A stretch of 64,000 bases of DNA from Lasiosphaeria ovina (Eukaryota; Ascomycota; Sordariomycetes; Sordariales; Lasiosphaeriaceae), in NCBI GenBank assembly GCA_033439765.1, contig JAULSN010000001.1, positions 558,001 to 622,000 of the forward strand. Reading direction: 5' to 3'. The notes beneath the pieces were generated by a model, which was not told where the DNA came from, searched no databases, and saw only the letters and a list, made by a program, of their open reading frames with translations. The translations under genes were made by a program, and so were the position numbers. Below are positions 1 through 10,907 of the stretch, piece after piece; positions within the stretch are counted from its first letter, which is position 1; the number at the start of each line of letters is the position of its first letter.

Positions 1-1000
1 TTGCCACCGACATGATGGCCGACGGCAGCTACCTGCGCACTTACGACGCCGCCATCCACCCCGCCGTTACCCTCGGCCCCGGACAGCTCAATCGCGCCTC
101 GGTGCGCGTGCTCGCGGCAGCCACCGACGACCTCCAAGAACAAGCTCCCCAGACAACCGGCCTGCTGGCCTGTAAGTCACATTGAGTGTCCGAATCACTC
201 CGACATAATTTTTCTTAATTTATTTTACCTAGGAATAGGAGTCCGCCACGGCATGCTGAATCTGTTCCTTTTACGCGTTTTGGTCTGGAGAGTTTCCAGG
301 CTCGCGAGAAAGTCGCTGCTGCCTTCGATGCCTACTACAGGGCTGAGGCGCACCTCGACCCCGCCACGTCGGGCCTGACCAAACGCCGATCCCAGCACAA
401 CACCGAGCACGGCATTCCCGCCGCCGACATTGGCTATTTCGAGATTGGCAGCCTCTTTGCTCTGCTCGGAAGCACGCTGCCTGCCGCCTTTTGGATGATC
501 TGTCACATTTTTTGCCGATGCCGCCCTGCCCGCCAGCTGCCGCCACGAGTTGCAGGCCGTGGCCTCAGGACGTCGCCGGCGACAACCAGCCCCCCTCCTA
601 TACCATCGATATCGCCCGCGTCAGGGCATCGTGCCCGGTCCTCCGCGTCCGCGTCCGCAGCATCAGCACCTCGGCGCGCGTTGTGCTCGGAGACCATCTA
701 CTCGACGGCCGCTACCTGCTCAAGAAGGGCGCCACCGTGCTGGTCCCCGTCCCGTGCAGCACAGCGACCCAGCAGCCTGGGGCCCGACGGTCGGCGTGTT
801 TGACCACACGCGGTTCCTGCGTGGAGGCAAAGGGAAGCGACACAGCCCTGCGCTTCGACGTCCAGCCCGTCACCAATGGAGCTGACGTCCCCTGGTCGAT
901 GCCCCCACCATCAACACGCCCCTGGCGGCTGCCGTAGCGACGCCCGACCATGACATTGACGTCGAGATCCGCCTCATGGGGCCGAGAGACCAGCGCTGGC
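1..1000 (+). pseudogene. Decayed cytochrome P450, 5' end outside window
   Basis: Pieces of a fungal microsomal P450 of the CYP7/CYP8-like kind can be followed left to right, but not in one frame. The first exon ends near base 172 at a GTAAGT donor. The next segment contains a helix-I-like stretch (ALLGSTLPAAFW), then CPVLRVRVRS, which resembles the E-x-x-R helix region of this family but lacks the expected residues, then DGRYLLKKGA and, after a frame change, WGPTVGVFDHTRFL. The usual heme loop (F-x-x-G-x-x-x-C-P-G) is absent: FDHTRFL is followed almost directly by the C-terminal ALRFDVQP segment, and the last part (DHDIDVEIRL) needs another frame change. Several frameshifts plus loss of the heme cysteine make a functional enzyme impossible. 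Family assignment is from remembered motif order, not a search. Confidence 0.6.
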
Positions 1001-1160
1001 TGTAGAGCTCTCGAGGTCTCGTAAGCTCGCCGACATTGTGGGCATCGTGGCCGAGTATCGATCCCCTCAGCCCCATACACGCACACTGACCCGTCGGGGC
1101 CGTGTTGAGGAGCGGTGCGTAGATGCGATTTGTATTATTAGCGTACTGAGATTTGGGTTA

Positions 1161-1703
1161 TTAGCGTACTGAATGCAGCGTTGCCATTTGCCCGATGCAT
1201 TCCCTGCCAGTTTCTTGTTTTGTGTTTTGCCTATTTGCCCTGTGACAGCTCAGCCAGTTATAGTTTCGTGTGTTCAAGGATAGCTTCCAGCTCCGTGACA
1301 ACCCCGTCGTACACCTTCTGTCTAACTGCTCTTCGCTCAGGTCTTGCGCTGTACTGCACCCGATGCAACGCTCGACGGCTGTCTTGTAGGGTGGGCTGAT
1401 CAGCGCCACCCGTTGTTCCAGTAGCCTCTGTGCTGTTATGGAGTCCCGGATGGTGGCGAGCTTGTCCCCGTACCCAGCCAGGTCATCCTGCGGCTCGCGC
1501 AGCTGGTCGAGGGCCGCGCCGAGTATTATTTCGAGCAGCAGCATTCCGAGCGCGAAGAGCGTCGTGTTCTGGTCTGGCGCTACATGTCCCGTGCTGTCGG
1601 GCTGTCCCGTGTCGTCAGGCGCGAGATGGTCAACTGTCCGCGGCTGCGTCGGAACATCTGGGAAGCTCCTGGACAGAAGTGGATGCTGGTACGAGATGGC
1701 CAT
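1161..1703 (-). pseudogene. C-terminal fragment of a DUF7580-like protein
   Basis: A 180-residue open frame on the minus strand contains the block TTLFALGMLLLEIILG, then a stretch ending in PYKTAVERCIGCS and a terminal helix. This order matches the C-terminal part of the fungal DUF7580 family, found in large predicted cytosolic proteins often associated with protein-kinase-like or NLR-like architectures. Full family members are several hundred residues long. Upstream on the same strand (1.7-3.0 kb) I could not find a continuous frame with the N-terminal half; short open frames there are interrupted. It is therefore either the last exon of a gene with several unrecognised introns or, more likely, a truncated relic. 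Function unknown. Confidence 0.4.
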
Positions 1704-2299
1704 CCTGAACCTGGCCTCATGCAGTATCTAGGCGTCTTTCGGTTGCCATTGCGAACCCCGCCCCCCCACGAGAGATTCCGCAAGCTCGGCGGGCGCCCGT
1801 CAGAAAACATTTCGTTCCGAGAGTCGCACGACGTCGCCTACGTCCGGGACAAGTTTCCCCGATCAGATGGCGTCCTGGCTGAGACGCTGGGAAAGTCCGT
1901 CACCCGCCGGCGACAGTTCTTTCGCTACCGGGAGGCCCACCACGACAGGCTTGCCGAGGGCCTCGAGAGGATAGACTTTGGTGGCGACTTTGGCGACAAC
2001 GTTGAGGAGAGAGATGACGGCCACACCGAAATCGTCCAAACGGCTGTTGTCTCGTCGCTGGCAGAGCACTCGAAAACACAGACAGATATTGATCTCAGGA
2101 GTGGGGTTATCGATGAAGACGCCGGATCAGAAACGGGCATGTCCCAGACACTCCAGCCGCGTTGGCTGACCAGTGGCCAATGGAGAACGTACAAGTCATT
2201 TTCCAGCGACCGGCAAGAAACGCTCAAAATTCTTGACGTATCGGGTCGAAACTCCTTGATCTCGGCCACGGTTCCGGGGGTCCTGGGAGTTTTGGCATG

Positions 2300-3990
2300 A
2301 TGCATCAGCGAATATACCCCCAGCTTGCCCAGGTATGCTCAAAAAGCAGCACTGCATGGAACCAGCCAAGGGAACGGGAGGAGGGCAAGAGACTGCGGCG
2401 CCTGATCCGACAAGTCTTGCAGGGCCGGTTGCTCGATCCATTCGGCGAGGGCCAGGCACAGGTGCAGCCATTAGAAGAAGCCCCGGTCCGCTACTTGGTA
2501 GAAAGTGAGGCTATCACCATGGACGATAACGGGTTCCATGCGCCCGACGAAGCTGCCGAAGGTAGGTCCCAGGAGGCAGAGAATATATGTGGGCAGTGCG
2601 ACGAGCATCACACAGACACGGAGGGCTGCTGGTACCATCCCGGATGGCTACATCGTAATGAAGGTGGCCGGAGGAGTAGGTGGACAATCCCTGCCGCGTT
2701 TTGCTCCTAGCTGCCAGCCGTTCGCTAACAAGGGTGCATCGAATACAGAATGGACCTGCTGTGAGAGGGTCGAGTGCGTGCAGTTTTGCGAAAGAGGGAA
2801 CCACAGCAGCAGGGGCATTTATCGGGACGAGTTCCGGGAGAAACAGCCGCTCAAGTTCAGAGATGATATGGGTCGGAATTTTTTGCTGCCGTTCCATTTG
2901 TGCTACACTTGGCTTGTAAGTCGGTATCAGATTTTTCTTTTTGTCCACATGCCAACTTGGAGCCAGGGAATGGAGGCGTTGATCAAGAAATCATTCCTGT
3001 ATACGGATGTCGTTGATCCAAGGTCCAAGAGGGGAATTACGGCCGCTGGGCCCCGGCGGCGAGATTATTCCACCCAGCGCTTAGGAAGCTACGGCGAAAG
3101 ACGGTTGGACGGTCACCGTGCGTATGTGATCTGAGGAAATTGGACTCGGACGTAGAATCGCCAAATCGATTACCGCCAGATAAAGCACCGCAATTCTCGC
3201 TGGACAGATCACAGCCAATACACCCGGACCTGTTGAAATTATTACCGCCAGAAACATTACTGCGATGGCCGCCGAAAATGTCACAGGGAATACGGACGTT
3301 AGAGAGACTACGGACGGCACCGGCAGCACCAGGCGAGACTCCCAATCTTTCTCCCGATTGCCAGCCCCGCCAGTCCTCTGGAACCAGCAGTCGACTCGAG
3401 GGTCGCGGGACTGCGAGTGGCAGTATCAGCGCTCGTGGTCTTCATGGCGAGGGCGAGAGCAACGAGCCCTTTCCGAGCGGTTGGATGAAGGGCGAGAAAT
3501 GGATAAGAAAATTCAGCCCTTCTATCCAACAGACTGAGTTTGAGCTTTGAGGCGCTACTGTATCACCGACCTGCAACAACAGGAATAGAGGGGGCCGTTT
3601 GCCGGGACTCGAGAATTTGCGCATCCAGACGGCCTGCGCATGGTATATGTCTAAACAGCCCGTTTCCTATTTTCATGCTCAGCCGATGTATCATTGTATT
3701 CGAACAATGTTCATGTTGTTTTCGCCTATTGGTTGGGGGTGGAGAGGACAAGCGATACCGTGAACCATGCATGTTACCAATTTTCCACAATCTTGAGCTA
3801 GTTTCCTTCGATACCAAGGGGCATATTGACGGCAGTGGCGAACGGACTGGATTGTATAGAACCCGGTCATATCAGCGAGCCTGAGCGGAAACAGCCTACC
3901 CGTGCGGCTGAACGTGCAACGCCACGGGGCAAACAAAGTTCACGGCCGTGGACTGATTCCCAAGGGGTGTAGCGGCCCGGCAAGGCATAG
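2300..3990. other. Intergenic, no gene supported
   Basis: Only short open frames in competing frames are present, none with a recognisable domain. A near repeat of ATTACCGCCAGA occurs around 3170 and 3241. Part of this stretch may be decayed upstream sequence of the DUF7580-like fragment. Confidence 0.4.
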
Positions 3991-4031
3991 CTAAGCGATG
4001 GTGTGCAACGGCGCCCCCCAAACAGCAGTGA

Positions 4032-4693
4032 TTGGCGAGCAGCAACAAGCAGGACGTGGGGTTCGAGGACGTGGTGCGGGCGATGGCGGGCGGCCTCATG
4101 GAGCACCACAACGGGGTCATGGCCAGATACGAGGCCGTGTTTGCACTCGTCTCGTCCTATGACAACGGTGGGTCACCAGTCACACCCCCCAGCCTCGGTT
4201 GTGCTAATTGTGGAATGATGCAGTGTACTTTGACTTCTCCGAGTGGAGCTACTCGGTGCTCAACGAGAGCACCACGTTCTTTGTCTTTGGCATCCCGGCT
4301 GGCGACCTCGAGATCATGTGCTCCGACATCAAGGGCACGCCCCGCATTGCCACCGTCACGGCGAAGCACCTTGACGCCCGTGAGCTGCCCCCGTCCTGCT
4401 CCACCCACCGCTGCTCCTGCTGACTCTCCAACCCGACAGAATCCGGCCAGGACGTCGTGAGCATCTACGACTGGTGCGTCGCGCAGGTCCAGGCCGCCGG
4501 CTCGTTCAACCCCTCGCAGCGCGGGTTCCGCTTCGAGTTTGGCCGGTACACGGGGTCATGGCCCATCCCTGGCTTCCGCACCGTCGGCGCGCTGATCCTC
4601 GAGGGCCTGATCGCCGGGGCCATGGGGGCGCAGGCAAACGGTGGGGCCAGAGCCCCGGCCAGCAGCAACGACGGAGAGTGCTGCGTCATGTGA
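4032..4693 (+). CDS. Hypothetical protein ending in a CaaX-like CCVM motif
   Basis: Three exons join cleanly: to 4167, 4224-4379 and 4440-4693, with GTGGGT and GTGAGC donors, acceptors GCAG and ACAG, and an exon sum divisible by three. The 5' end is uncertain. The open frame reaches back to about 4032 but has no ATG before the internal Met at about 4084, so a short upstream exon is likely. The roughly 180-residue product contains a region rich in aromatic and acidic residues (VYFDFSEWSYSVLNE), a cysteine-containing segment (IYDWCVAQVQ), a hydrophobic Gly/Ala stretch near the C terminus and the ending GECCVM. The last four residues fit a CaaX prenylation box. No domain recognised. Confidence 0.6.
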
Positions 4694-4940
4694 GTTGGGC
4701 GGGCCGCCGTTTGCTTGACGGCGCGAGAAGTTGGATTGCGTACATCCCACGCCCACAGGCCCTCCTAGTTTACTTGATCGTTGGAACATAGCAAGGGTGC
4801 GAGCACAGGAAACCTGGGTGCAATTAGTTTGAAGACGAAAATTATTGGAATGTAGGCTTGATAATGTAAATACGGCTTTGGCCCCTAACTAGGTAGGGAC
4901 ATTTCTCAAATCTATTCTCCAAATCCCAACTAGACCCGCC

Positions 4941-5390
4941 CTACGCGGCCGACCGGATCAGCAGCGGGCCCAGCGTCCACAGGATCAAGATGTTCCTGAC
5001 GTGCATCCACTTGTCCTGGCCGCGGGGGTGCTCGTAGAGGATCTTGGTGTCGGCGATGCCGGCCCACGACCAGCACAGCAGGAAGATGCCCAGCGTCCGG
5101 CGCTCGCCCAGCAGCGTCAGGATCCACACGAAGATGCCGGCGCCGAGGTTGCGGCCCGTCGACGACGGGAAGAGCACCACGTTCTCGCGCGTCGCCGTGG
5201 GCAGGCCGAAGAACTTGGCCACTGTCAAGGGTCAGCGGATGCGGCTCGGGCAGGCCAGAGAGGGACCAGTACAGCTCAGAGGGTTGACGAAGGTGCCCCA
5301 CACGCCCGTGTAGATCAGCGCCGAGCCGATGGCCAGCGTGATGCCGTTGAGGGCGTACGAGTAGTAGGGGATGGCGCCTGCTTCTGACAT
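4941..5390 (-). CDS. DUF4267 small membrane protein
   Basis: Two exons on the minus strand (5273-5390 and 4941-5221) give 132 residues; the donor is GTACTG and the acceptor follows CTTGACAG. The protein has an N-terminal hydrophobic segment (ITLAIGSALIYTGVWG), then the family pattern FGLP, an RNLGAGIFVWILTLLG transmembrane helix, a short loop with RRTLGIFLLC, and D-T-K before a last hydrophobic segment (ILILWTLGPLLI). This is the layout of fungal DUF4267 proteins, four-helix membrane proteins of unknown function that often sit near metabolic clusters. The predicted site is an intracellular membrane. The start codon is the only ATG ahead of the first helix. No link to the PKS cluster is evident. 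Confidence 0.8.
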
Positions 5391-5977
5391 GGCTGCCGGT
5401 TGAGGAGGTGGGTGGGCGGGTGCAGAGGGCTGGTGTGTGAGCTAAGACGGCGTCGAGCTTTGTGCGGCCAAGAACAGGCCGCGTCTAATATGAATATGAG
5501 CACACGGAATATGCCGGAGACCGAAACCGCCCGACGTTGCTGCTACCGTGCCCCGAGTTAGCCCGGCTGACGTCTGACTAAGGTATACCAAATACCAAGG
5601 CCGGGTGCAGCCGCGTCAGCCGGACTGTTTGATGGCGGCGGCGCTTGTTCATTGCGCCACGGGATGTCATTGGGCTCGACGCGGGATTGCTAGCGTCATC
5701 GGGGCTTTGGGTGGTGACGGCGAGGCATTGCCGGCGACTGACACGCGACCTGCCTTGGCCCCGAAGCCGGCGGGCCTTGGCGTGCTCGGGGTATTTTTTG
5801 AGGATAGCCCGCAGGCCCACAACTGCTGCATGCGTGCGTAACCCGTGCTTTAACCCGAAATGAACCGAATCCCAGCTAGCTAATTAGATAAGCGGGTACG
5901 CCAGCCCGCCCATTGGATCTGCCGACACGCTGACGGCCTATGCGATGTGGACTGTGGAAGGCATGTCAGCATTGCTA

Positions 5978-6068
5978 TAAAATAAGCTACCTGGCAAGTC
6001 AGGAAGGGGTCCCTCTCTACGCCACCTCCGGCTCGCAAGCTCGCCTACGGTGGCTTCGTTTAGCTGAA
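5978..6068 (+). repeat. Dispersed TIR-repeat fragment A
   Basis: Begins AAAATAAGCTACCTGG like the left end of the element at 54077, then jumps to the internal block CTCTACGCCACCTCCGG, which also ends the copy at 8736-9024. The GC-rich core is missing, so this is an internally deleted copy. Confidence 0.7.
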
Positions 6069-6235
6069 CAAAGGAGCACACGTTCAGTTCATGTTTAGAA
6101 TGGCTGCTTATTTTCGTGGCTGGCGTTCCCTCAGATGAGTCCTGGCGCCGACTTACAGACACAATGCTGTATGTGTCAATACGGCACGGCGAGGAGGTAA
6201 TTACAGGTGGATCTTGAACGGAGGGTTAAGGTAGA

Positions 6236-6310
6236 TCTTGAACTGAGGGTTCTTGAACTGAGGGTTCTTGAACTGAGGGTTCTTGAACTGAGGGTTCTTG
6301 AACTGAGATC
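6236..6310. repeat. 15-bp minisatellite
   Basis: About five head-to-tail copies of TTCTTGAACTGAGGG, with a diverged copy on each side. The array is non-coding as far as I can tell and lies 320 bp downstream of the P450 stop codon. Confidence 0.85.
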
Positions 6311-6633
6311 TTGAGGAGAGGCTATTCTGACGGCAGTACGACACCGGCTCGCACGTCAGTACCCAATCCAGCACGAGGGTCAATGAAACTAGAATGTTTT
6401 GAATTTGTAGTGAGCTGAATTGGGATGTAAATAAACTGGGCAAAACCAAAAACCACAATTTGCACTATCCACAAGCAACTAGATCAAGTCACCTATCCTG
6501 CACCAACCCGGCTTAAGCTCGACGAAGCGTTGATTAGATTGCCATTCGCCACTCGCTAGTACCTCATTATTGCGGCTACATGGGGTGAATGGCGACTAGA
6601 TCCCCGCCGTCACCGAACGACACGTCCAACGTT

Positions 6634-8267
6634 TCATGCGAGAATCTGCCGCAGCAGTATATCGGCCTTGCGCTTCTCCTCGGCCACTGCGGCGCCCAAG
6701 TTGGGTCGCCGGGGCACAAACTTGATCCCGAAGGGATTGGGCTTCAGGACGACGGACGAGGTGAAGCCGGTGCTGGGGCTGAGGTCGAGCTTGGTCGTGG
6801 GCACCACGTCAAAGGCCCAGAGGATCTGGGACATGGCCATGCGCATGCTCTGGTAGACGAAGTCCCTGCCCGGGCACTCGCGGCGGCCGGCGCCAAACGT
6901 GTACACGGCCTTGCGGCCCAGCTGCGACACGCCCGCCTTGGCGCCCACGGGGTCGCGCATGTAGCGCTCCGGCATGAAGCGGTCGGGCTCGTCGTAGAAG
7001 TCCGGGTCCATGTTCATGAGCCACATGTTGATCATGACCGTGGTGCCCTTGGGGATGTCGTAGCCCAGCATCTGCTCGTCCGCCACCGTCTCGCGCGGCA
7101 GGCCCAGCGTCGACACGGGCCGCCACCGCAGCGACTCGGTCATGCACGCGTTGACGTACGGCAGCCGGTCGAGGTCGATGCGCTCGGGCAGCTCCGTCTC
7201 GCTCCCAAACACGGCGTCGATCTCGGCCTGCGCGGCCCGCTGCGCCTCCGGGTGCGCCGCCAGCGCCAGCATGAGGATCTGGAAGACCACCACGGACGAG
7301 TCGAAGGCGGCGTCGATGGTGCCGCCCATCAGCATCGTGATCTCTTGCTCGCTGAAGCGGCCTTCGGGCGGCGTCTCGGGGTCGGCCGCCCGCTGCAGCA
7401 GCTTGGTGGCAAGCGGCTGGATCGTGTTGTTGTGAGGCTTCTTGGCGTGCGCCATCAGCGCCCCGTACGACTTCAGCAGCGCCTTGCGAGTTGCGGGCGC
7501 CTTGCGCTTCCACTCGGCGAACATGGCCGGCACCCATTGCAGTATCGGAAAGATGTCGATGGGCGGCGCCGTCGCCGGGTCCAGCAGGTCCTCAAACTCG
7601 TGCTGCACTCTGTTGTAGTCGCGCACCCAGCTGTCGCCCAGATCGTGTACCTGCGCCCCGCTGATCATGGCCACGGGCGCCGTGACGGCCCTACGTCGCG
7701 TGTTAGCGAGGGCACGGCGGGATGCCGGGGAGACACGTACCACGAGACGATGTGGTCTCTCCACCTGTCGCCCGACTGCAGCAGGTCGTAGACGAGGCCC
7801 GTGGCGGAGGCCTGGTGCATGGGCGCCAGCTGGCCGAGGCCGGAGCCGACGAGGAAGTCCTTGGTGATGGTGCGTAGGCGGCGGCTGTAGTCGTTGCTCA
7901 AGAAGATGCCGTACATCTCGCGGCCCTCGGGCAGCACGTGTTCCTGGGCAACGTGGCGCTTCGGGCGGCCCGAGAAGATGGCGCCGCGCTTGACGATGAA
8001 CTCGTAGACGAGGTTGGCGTCGTTGATCACGATGACGTTGGTCGGGCCGAACTTGAGCCCCGTGATGGGGCCGTACTGCTTGGCCCACTCCGCGGCAGTA
8101 AGGAAGGGGTTTTCCCGCGGGAAATTGTGCAAGTTCCCCAGCCCCAGGATCGACGGTGGGCCCGGCGGGAAGTTTGGCGGGCGCCGCGTCGACAGCAGCC
8201 ACACTACGGCATGGTACACGAACAGGCCCGCTAGGGACAGGAGGCCAAGGGAGAGAGCCAGAGCCAT
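6634..8267 (-). CDS. Cytochrome P450, probable cluster tailoring or coupling enzyme
   Basis: Two exons (7741-8267 and 6634-7690, 50-bp intron) encode 527 residues. An N-terminal membrane anchor (LALSLGLLSLAGLFVYHAVV) is followed by the proline hinge PPNFPPGPP. The I-helix has GGTIDAAFDSS, the ExxR helix reads ESLRWRP, the meander has PERYM, and the heme loop FGAGRRECPGR puts the axial Cys near residue 447. The overall style resembles the fungal O-methylsterigmatocystin-oxidoreductase-like P450s, a group that includes enzymes oxidising or phenol-coupling anthraquinone and xanthone monomers. It is the leftmost gene of the presumed cluster, facing away from the SDR at 10.9 kb. ER-membrane location and use of a CPR partner follow from the family. 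Role in dimerisation is inferred from context, not shown by sequence. Confidence 0.9.
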
Positions 8268-8735
8268 TGCAGGAGTTGGTATACGGGAACGTCACGGGCT
8301 AGAATCTGGCGTCTGGCATCACCAGCGGTAGTGCCGTGCTGCCGTGGCATATATAGGCCTCATATATGCCTAGGCGGCCTAGGCGGTATGGGTAGCTAGA
8401 GAGAATGACCCGACAACGACCCGAAGCCGGGGCTCGTGCCCCACACACCCAAGCCCGCGATCAATGGCTGAGCGGTGTGGGATGCCCGATAGGACCATCT
8501 CCATGCCTGCGGGGGCCGCAGGGGTGGCACACGGAGCACACGCAGCAACCGGTCAAAGCAGCCCATAGCACGATGCGCTGTCACTTCGGCTTGCTATCGA
8601 GCGCGAGTTATTAACCATCGGACCACTGGACAAGTACGCGTCTGTTCAAATCTCATCATCATGATGGTATGGGAACCTGATTCCCGGATCTCTCTCACGG
8701 ATCCATCAAGGATTCAAAACAAGTAATGAGAACTC

Positions 8736-9024
8736 TAAAATAAGCTACCAGGCAAGTCAGGAAGGGGTCGCTGAACGGTGCCTCCGGCAGCCCTCCGGGG
8801 GCGCCTGCGGCGGGCTGCTCGCTGCGCTCGGTACTCTGCGGCTTAAGGAATCCGAGGATTATCCGATCAGCCAGTCCCTGGAGTCCATTTCGACACGAAC
8901 GAAAACTGGCCAGTCCCTGTGCGAGAAACTTTCGGCACCTTCACGGTAAAGTAGAAGAGACAGTCTCTCTACGCCACCTCCGGCTCGCAAGCTCGCCTAC
9001 GGTGGCTCCGTTCAGCTGAACTAA
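8736..9024 (+). repeat. Dispersed TIR-repeat copy B
   Basis: Starts with the same end sequence as the 54-kb element (AATAAGCTACCAGGCAAG), carries the GC-rich core and GCGGCTTAAGG as in that element's right arm, and ends in the CCACCTCCGGCTCGCAAG block followed by GTTCAGCTGAAC. It shares internal sequence with the reverse complement of 54410-54688, so it appears to be a shortened or rearranged copy. It lies in the intergenic region upstream of the P450. Confidence 0.75.
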
Positions 9025-9097
9025 TTAAGCCTGTAACATGACACTTTGAGCCTTGGTGTTCTAGAAGGTCTTGTGTCGGCGAGCTGCAGACCACCGC

Positions 9098-9690
9098 TCA
9101 AGCCCAGTCGGCATAAGACCCAAACTCGGCCTTCACGTGGTCGGGCAGGAACGGGACGAGGATGACAGCCTTTTGCAGCGCGAGGCCTTCCATCCGCAGC
9201 ATAATCAGCACACGCCATGTAGACGTCGAGGTACGCGTTGGGCAGGCGATTGAACACGGTAAAGTCACTGGCGGAGACGGGGCGGTACGACGTGGGGCCG
9301 CGGGCCTCGGGACCGACGACAAGAGGCAGCTGGGCGGTGTTGGCCCCGGCGTTAGGGACGGCCGGCGCGGTCGACGGCCTTGGGCAGGGCCAGCGTCTTG
9401 GCGATGCGGGCGAAGATGCCGGGCCACTCGGTCTCGCACTCGCCCCACATGACACGGGCAGAGTCCCACTCGACAAGCTGCCGGCCGGTGACGGCCTCGG
9501 CCAGCACCACGGGCCACGGGGTAGTGCGTGGCGACGCGGATCTGGGCGCCCAGCGGGAACATGTCGGGGGCCGGGCGGGCGTCGAGGAGCGTGACGGCGT
9601 CGGGGTGCGTTGACGCCACCTCGAGGATGCGCCGCATCACGTGCAGCGGCTTAATGCAAACGCAGAAGCTGGACTCGTGGAGCTGACGGG
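9098..9690 (-). pseudogene. DUF1993-like gene relic
   Basis: On the minus strand, pieces in different frames line up in the order of fungal DUF1993 proteins: VMRRILEVASTHPDA, TLLDARPAPDMFPLGAQI, then after a frame change FARIAKTLALPKAVDRAG, then YRPVSASDFTVFNRLPNAY, then after another change LIMLRMEGLALQK and a terminal stop near 9098. No placement of normal introns restores a single frame, because the breaks fall inside conserved blocks without GT/AG pairs. I read it as a frameshifted relic. DUF1993 proteins are small cytosolic proteins of unknown function (DinB-like helical fold). Confidence 0.55.
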
Positions 9691-9929
9691 GGCCATGGAG
9701 TGCTCTGCCAGAGCGTGGTGCCGCCCTCAGTCGGGACCGGTACTGGAAAGTTAACGCAGGCCGCCAAGTATACGCCATGGATGGGCGCAGGACATCCCTG
9801 TGGCGTGTACTTATGTAGCGGCTGCTCCTGCCATGTACGCGTATTGGCTGCGACGCTTGGCACTGTAGTCTGCAGGTGCTGCTCGAGAGCGGCAACGGCT
9901 TCCCGTCGAATCCGGTACTCTTGGACAAT

Positions 9930-10907
9930 TAATTATACAACAGTGCGTGGTAGAAACTCGCTCATGCGGGGCCTGCAGTGTACTATTGGCTTGGCCCCAG
10001 CTGGCCCAGTGGTTCGGAGATATTAGGCCTAGGCACGATGCATGTCCATCCTCTGAGATCTGTGTTGATGCGCTCGAGGCTGCTCCGGGATCATTCAGTT
10101 GATAGCTGACTAACTCGGCCGAACTTCAGCCCGCGTTTGTCATCGCCTCGACCAGGGGCGCAACAGTGCCGGCGGTTTGTGCAGCTGGCAGCAGCTGGCA
10201 GAGGGCAGGAGGAATACGTCTACCATACAGTGGGCGGCAGAGTTTGAATCCAGCACTAAGTACCGTGTAAGCCGCTAGCCGTGTACGCGGTACAAATTTT
10301 GGATTCAAACTTTTTGCCGCCTACTGTAACTAGTGTGACGATAATCATGAAAATGTCGCCAAGAAATGACCCTTACTTGCAAAATTGACCCTCTTTTACC
10401 CCTGCATATGCAAATACCTGCTTTTCTCTCCTTTGCACCCTCCCTTGCGTTCGGAATGCCCTCAATCCGACTACATTTCTTGCACCGGAGATTCCTTTCA
10501 ATTCTACGGTCTTCTTTTGCCCGCCCTGAATACGGACTTCCGTGGAGATATTCAGTGATCCTGTTGGCTATAAGAAGGTGCTATTTTACCTGTATTTTAG
10601 ACCGATCTAACCAGACAATTCAATGCTCAGTCAATCCAGATCACGTGCAACAGAAAACAAGTGGAAGAAGTAGGCAATAATTCCTTGGCGTTTAGAGAAT
10701 GGCATTCACAAGTGGAGATTGCTAGAACTTAAATACTTTAGCTGCAAAGCTCTGTAAAATCCCTGGTTACGTAGCTGGGCTATCTTGACGGATCACGACA
10801 TCACTTGATCAGGCATAGACATTAGAAGATGGCCAGGTTGCATGTCATGCATTGAACCTATTAATCGCAGAGCGTCTAGTTAGATACAATGCCGGCACCA
10901 GCACAGC
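9930..10907. other. Intergenic, AT-richer, no gene supported
   Basis: Base composition is more AT-rich than in the neighbours. A 104-codon open frame (10366-10680) has no recognisable features and is probably chance. Confidence 0.5.

Larger units (their letters stand above)
5391..6633. other. Intergenic, repeats only
   Basis: No gene seen. The stretch contains a fragment of the dispersed TIR repeat (5978-6068) and a 15-bp minisatellite (6236-6310). Confidence 0.6.

Noticed and set aside
8600..8670. tRNA-like string GTTCAAATCTC
   Set aside because: No matching acceptor or anticodon stems could be paired around it.
10366..10680. 104-codon open frame in an AT-richer gap
   Set aside because: No domain, no exon pattern and base composition unlike the neighbouring genes.
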